In this document: in pieces, positions 60,312 through 64,000 of the stretch
Numbering within the stretch: position 1 is the stretch's first letter
Layout: every line of letters starts with the position of its first letter
NCBI GenBank assembly: GCA_036749735.1
Contig: DAINXV010000003.1
Coordinates: 186,001 to 250,000 of the forward strand
Source of the DNA: Lawsonella sp012842085
GTDB taxonomy: Bacteria; Actinomycetota; Actinomycetes; Mycobacteriales; Mycobacteriaceae
Direction of reading: 5' to 3'
DNA: 64,000 bases
Program-made: the position numbers and the translations under genes
The notes under the pieces: model-generated
What the model was told of the DNA's origin: nothing
Database searches by the model: none
The model's input: the letters and a program-made list of their open reading frames with translations, nothing else

Positions 60312-61517
60312 GTGAAGAAGTTCCTCGTATCCGGCGCCGCTGCCATCGCAGCCGCCGCGATGTCTCTATTTATGGGCGGAGGTGTAGCGCAGGCGGAAGA
60401 AGTTACGCAACCGCAACAGCCTGTGCAAATTCCGGCCGTAGATATTGTCGACGCGATCGACATATCAACCCCGGACACCCCGGAAAATCCGGTTGCCCCT
60501 GTTAAAAATGTTCTTAACTTCCTTGCTGACTCCATCAACCTGGCGGGTCGCGACGTTCTCCAGAAGCACGTTGCCGACGCCCTGGATGTCACTGGCATCA
60601 GCGACCTTCTGGGCACTGTCGAAACCGCTACCTTCATGAATGATGAAGAGCCGATCGACCCCTACGAAGGTGAAGCGGTTGACGAGGGAGGATTCAGCAT
60701 CGACCAGATCCTTCCCTATCTTGCCGCAGTACCCATTGCAGCATTGCCAATGGCAGCTGTCGGTGCTGTAGCTGGTGTCGTTCTTGGCGCTGGCGCTGCA
60801 GTACTCGGTGGTCTGGCCGCAGCTGCAGTAGTCCTAGCACCCCCAGTGATTGTCGGCGCCATTATTGGTGCGATCCCAGCAATCGCAATTGGGTTAGTTG
60901 CCGGAATTATTGGAGCACTGCCGCTACTCGTCTTCGTAGTAGCCGGCATTCTCGCAGTAGTTAGCGCCATTGTCGTCGGTCTCATAATTTTCACATTCCC
61001 ATTGTGGCTACCCATCGGAGTCATCCTGTTCATACTCGGAGCAGTCGAGGCCGCCGCTATTAGTGGCATCAACTTCCTAACCGCATTCACGACCACCCCC
61101 TTGATGCTCGCCGGTTTCATACTGGTTGCTCTTAGCTTTGCGCCGATCGCTGTGCTTGCAATCGCTGGCCTGCTCTTTGGCGTGACTGCCGTCGTTGCAC
61201 TGCTTGCACTTCCTCTAGTAGGAATCGCCGGCCTGCTTCTTGCCGTTGCGGCCTTCGTATTCCTTGGTATCACCGCACTCGTCGGATCCCTCGGATTGCT
61301 TCCTGCAATCGTGGCGTTCGTCATCGGCGGCATCGTTTCCGCGATCGTGACTCTTCCGGTTGGAGGAATTGTCGGTCTTGGCCTCGGTGGAGCAGTCGGC
61401 GCAGTTGTCGGCCTCATCATCGCTGTGGTTCTCTCTCAGGTCCTTCCCCGCAATGAAGAGGAAGAAGCCCAAGAGAACGCAATGGCCAACCAGGAAGACT
61501 ACGGACTCGCTGCATAA
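60312..61517 (+). CDS. exported, extremely hydrophobic protein
   Basis: A 401-residue protein without a recognised family. A signal peptide (about 1-30, VAQA|EE) is followed by an acidic/Pro linker and amphipathic part (31-120). Then comes an almost continuous Ala/Val/Leu/Ile/Gly region to about residue 378 with roughly ten potential helices, broken by prolines (for example AVPIAALPMAAVGAVAGVVLG, core GAVAGVVLGAGAAVLGG). The end is acidic (RNEEEEAQEN). Codon choice looks more even and AT-tolerant than in the emb genes. The design parallels the 34412 product. GTG start with aagga upstream. It sits alone between two emb genes, with its own terminator. Confidence 0.75.
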   Translation: MKKFLVSGAAAIAAAAMSLFMGGGVAQAEEVTQPQQPVQIPAVDIVDAIDISTPDTPENPVAPVKNVLNFLADSINLAGRDVLQKHVADALDVTGISDLLGTVETATFMNDEEPIDPYEGEAVDEGGFSIDQILPYLAAVPIAALPMAAVGAVAGVVLGAGAAVLGGLAAAAVVLAPPVIVGAIIGAIPAIAIGLVAGIIGALPLLVFVVAGILAVVSAIVVGLIIFTFPLWLPIGVILFILGAVEAAAISGINFLTAFTTTPLMLAGFILVALSFAPIAVLAIAGLLFGVTAVVALLALPLVGIAGLLLAVAAFVFLGITALVGSLGLLPAIVAFVIGGIVSAIVTLPVGGIVGLGLGGAVGAVVGLIIAVVLSQVLPRNEEEEAQENAMANQEDYGLAA

Positions 61518-61568
61518 GTAAGTCCCTTGTAGCGGTCTTGCACTGCTACACACCTAACTGAATAACCA

Positions 61569-61612
61569 AGTGAATGGAGCCCTCCTTTCGGATGCGGCTC
61601 CATTCACTGTAT
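61569..61612 (+). terminator. terminator after hydrophobic protein
   Basis: A perfect 13-bp stem (61569-61581 with 61596-61608) with a 14-nt loop and a short T-containing tail. Confidence 0.75.
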
Positions 61613-61685
61613 TTGGGGCACCATACTGCACCGATCCCCCTGCTTCTGGCTAGGTTTTACAGGGAGGTTTAGTACAATAGTCCAC

Positions 61686-64000
61686 ATGTCTGAGCCTGTC
61701 GCACCCCACAAAGGGGCCCCCGGTCACGCCTCCCCCGCGACCACCGACGAAAACCCCGAAGATACCGCCCACCTCACCGACGGACGGGTAAGCCTCAAAA
61801 CGTGGCGACTCATCGCCGCCATCACCGGCTTCCTCGGCGCCATCATGTTCCTGGCTGCTCCCTTCCTCCCCGTGGAGCAAACCACCAGCTACCTCAAATG
61901 GCCCCAAAACCAGTCCGTCCGATCCGTCCAGGCACCCCTCATCGCCCACAGCCCCGAATGGATAGAGGTCACCGTCCCCTCCTCCGCTGTGGAAGCAATG
62001 AAAGGGCAAGAAAACGGCATCGTCGTCGGCACACTTCCGGGACAATCCAAACAGGCCACCCAACGGGGACTCTTCGTCCGCGTCTCCAAAAACACCGTCG
62101 ATGTGCTCTCCCGCGACACCCCCTTCATCAGCGTCAACCGGAAAGCCTTCGCCAACTCCAAAAACGGCAAAATTAGTGTCCGCATCGACGCGGAAGGCGT
62201 CCACGTCGAAACCCTCGGACTCGCCGAAAACAAAGAATTCAGCTCAGACGAAAGCCACCTCCGCCCCGTCACGATGGGCATCTTCTCGGACCTTCCCCTC
62301 GACGCCAAAAACATTGATGGGCTCTCCGTCAACGCCAAAATAGACACCCGGTTCACCACCAGCCCCACCGTCATCAAACTGCTGGTGATGATCCTCGGCA
62401 TCATCCTCATGCTGGCCTCCTGGTTCGCGCTCTCCCGCATCGACCGGATCGTCACCCCCTTGACGAAGAGAAACGGCCGCAGCAAAAACACCCAAGACAC
62501 GGCTGCCCTCCCCGAAGGCACCAAAAACCCATGGAAAACCTTCACCCCCCTGGACGCAGTAGTCTACGCCGTGCTGGTGATATGGCACTTCATTGGCGCC
62601 AACACCTCCGACGACGGCTACATCCTCTCCATGGTGCGGGTCGCCAACCAGGGCGCCGACTACACCGCCAACTACTACCGCTGGTACGGCGTCTCCGAAT
62701 CCCCCTTCGGCTCCCCCTACTACGACATTCTGCAGCTCTTTGCACAGATCTCCACCTCCAGCGTGTGGATGCGGATCCCCGCCCTGCTGTGCGCCATCTT
62801 CACCTGGCTGCTGATCTCCAAGTCCATCATCCCCCGCCTGGGTGCCGGCCTGCACTTGCGGAAGATCACCACCTGGACTGCCGGTGGCGTCTTCCTCATG
62901 TTCCACATGGCCCTCAACAACGGCATCCGCCCCGAGCCCTTCGTCGCCATGATGGCGCTCCTCACCTGGGCTCTCCTGGAACGCACCATCTCCACCCGCC
63001 GCATGTTGCCCGCCACCATCGCGGTGTTGACGGCAGCACTGGCCCTCTCTGGTAACCCCACCGGCCTGATGGCGGTGGCCGCCCTCTTCGTGTCGCTGCG
63101 GCCCATCCTCCACATTATGGCGGAGCGCCGCCACTACACGGGACTGGCCGCACAACTTGACCCCATTGGCGCCTCCGGCTTTGCGGTGCTGGTTGCCGTC
63201 TTCGGGGACCAGACCATCGCCTCCGTCCTGGAGGCCACCAATGTGCGTGGCGCCATCGGCCCCAACCTGCCGTGGTACCGCGAAACACTGCGCTACTTCT
63301 GGCTCACCATCCAGACTGTGGACGGCTCCATGTCCCGCCGCTTCGCCGTCTTCACCATGGTGCTGTGCTTGGCGATCGTCACCGTGGTGATGCTCCGCAA
63401 CAAGCAGATCCGCGGTGCCGCTGTGGGACCCAGCTGGCGCGTCCTCGGCATGACCTACGGCACCCTCATCCTCATGATGTTCAGCCCCACCAAGTGGACC
63501 CACCACTTCGGTGCCTACGCCAGCATCGCCCCCATCCTGGCGGCACTGGCTGCGCTGGCCGTCGGCAACACGGCACTCTACTCGCGGCGCAACCGCTGGC
63601 TCGTTATTGGTGCAGTGTCGCTGGTGACGGCCATGTCGCTCACCACCGTGAACGACTGGTGGTTTGTGAGCCAGTTCCACATCCCGTGGTATGACAAGGT
63701 CCCCCAATTCCACGGCTTCAAGTTCTACACCATCTTCCTCATCCTGGCGATCATTGCCTTCATCATTGCCGGCTGGCAGCACATCTCCCAGTCGTTCAAG
63801 GCAGTGAAACCACCCAGCAGCAAACGCGGCCGGGAGCGCCTCCGCATTCTGTCGGCAGGCCCCATCACCATCTTGGCCTGGCTGGTTGTGGTGTTCTACC
63901 TGATGAGCTTCGGCAAAGCTGCCATCAGCCAATACCCGGCCTACTCGCTGGCGAAAGGCAATCTGGGAGTGTTCACCACCAACAAGTGTGGCATTGCCAA
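61686..64000 (+). CDS. arabinosyltransferase, Emb family (second copy), 3' truncated by window
   Basis: The first 771 codons of a second GT53 enzyme; the gene runs off the edge. It has the same order of parts: a first helix (LIAAITGFLGAIMFLAAPFL), an outer domain, and WHFIGANTSDDGYILSM with the catalytic Asp pair. NNGIRPEPFVA and MMFSPTKWTHHFG are followed by SQYPAYSLAKGN at the edge. The start ATG at 61686 comes after gggaggtttag. It is clearly a diverged paralogue of the 56601 gene rather than a recent copy. The C-terminal carbohydrate-binding part lies outside. Confidence 0.93.
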   Translation, partial: MSEPVAPHKGAPGHASPATTDENPEDTAHLTDGRVSLKTWRLIAAITGFLGAIMFLAAPFLPVEQTTSYLKWPQNQSVRSVQAPLIAHSPEWIEVTVPSSAVEAMKGQENGIVVGTLPGQSKQATQRGLFVRVSKNTVDVLSRDTPFISVNRKAFANSKNGKISVRIDAEGVHVETLGLAENKEFSSDESHLRPVTMGIFSDLPLDAKNIDGLSVNAKIDTRFTTSPTVIKLLVMILGIILMLASWFALSRIDRIVTPLTKRNGRSKNTQDTAALPEGTKNPWKTFTPLDAVVYAVLVIWHFIGANTSDDGYILSMVRVANQGADYTANYYRWYGVSESPFGSPYYDILQLFAQISTSSVWMRIPALLCAIFTWLLISKSIIPRLGAGLHLRKITTWTAGGVFLMFHMALNNGIRPEPFVAMMALLTWALLERTISTRRMLPATIAVLTAALALSGNPTGLMAVAALFVSLRPILHIMAERRHYTGLAAQLDPIGASGFAVLVAVFGDQTIASVLEATNVRGAIGPNLPWYRETLRYFWLTIQTVDGSMSRRFAVFTMVLCLAIVTVVMLRNKQIRGAAVGPSWRVLGMTYGTLILMMFSPTKWTHHFGAYASIAPILAALAALAVGNTALYSRRNRWLVIGAVSLVTAMSLTTVNDWWFVSQFHIPWYDKVPQFHGFKFYTIFLILAIIAFIIAGWQHISQSFKAVKPPSSKRGRERLRILSAGPITILAWLVVVFYLMSFGKAAISQYPAYSLAKGNLGVFTTNKCGIA

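Noticed and set aside
62244..63932. 562-codon minus-strand frame opposite the second emb gene
   Set aside because: His/Gly/Glu-rich translation typical of a shadow frame; the plus strand encodes a clear Emb protein.
1..64000. CRISPR arrays, insertion sequences, rRNA operons, prophage
   Set aside because: I saw no regularly spaced repeats, transposase motifs, rRNA conserved blocks or phage structural genes.

Overview
The window reads as chromosome of a Mycobacteriales (mycolate-lineage) actinobacterium. The right third carries arabinogalactan machinery: Wzm/Wzt, GlfT1, GlfT2, DprE1, DprE2, AftA and two Emb arabinosyltransferases. An antigen-85-type mycolyltransferase is also present. From memory, the order recR, dnaX, aspartate aminotransferase, tadA, tyrA, hisC2/pat, wzm-wzt-glfT1, gtrA, dprE1-dprE2-aftA-emb follows the M. 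tuberculosis block around Rv3715c-Rv3793. The compact spacing and the presence of only two emb genes fit a small-genome relative (a Lawsonella-like organism is a guess, not shown). Base composition looks moderately GC-rich by eye, and I saw no rRNA, insertion sequence, prophage or CRISPR array.

Layout. 0.2-9 kb: fprA behind an IdeR-like iron box, a DJ-1 protein, recR-dnaX, an orphan EspI-like ATPase, aspT, SRP RNA and gluQ. 9-15 kb: gdhA, a queuosine-precursor transporter, tgt, a mycolyltransferase and a META-domain protein. 15-24 kb: tadA and its partner, tyrA, a frameshifted MFS exporter with its MarR regulator, an AT-rich gap with strong RNA structure, a DUF732-like membrane protein and a Tat-exported phosphoesterase. 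24-33 kb: a four-gene Mn/Zn ABC transporter, pat, a DsbA-like/CcdA pair, a lipoprotein, a GPx-like peroxidase and a sugar acetyltransferase. 33-36 kb: an unrecognised three-gene cluster encoding an exported glycine-zipper protein, a membrane-anchored protein and a degenerate P-loop protein. 36-64 kb: cell-envelope glycan genes interleaved with poorly known membrane and secreted proteins. Five tRNA genes lie on the minus strand: Ser-GGA, Ser-CGA, Arg-ACG, Ser-GCT and Ser-TGA.

How the genes work together. DprE1/DprE2 make the arabinose donor DPA. GlfT1 and GlfT2 build galactan on the lipid carrier, Wzm/Wzt export it, AftA primes arabinan and the Emb enzymes extend it. The mycolyltransferase would then load mycolates. 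YhhQ, Tgt and GluQ form a salvage-only queuosine pathway ending in glutamyl-queuosine tRNA-Asp.

Most worth a second look: a Tgt lacking the usual three zinc-binding cysteines; the 33-36 kb cluster and a second very hydrophobic exported protein between the two emb genes; a HIRAN-domain membrane protein between aftA and emb; an apparently inactive beta-lactamase-fold lipoprotein; and an unexplained structured RNA locus near 20.3 kb.
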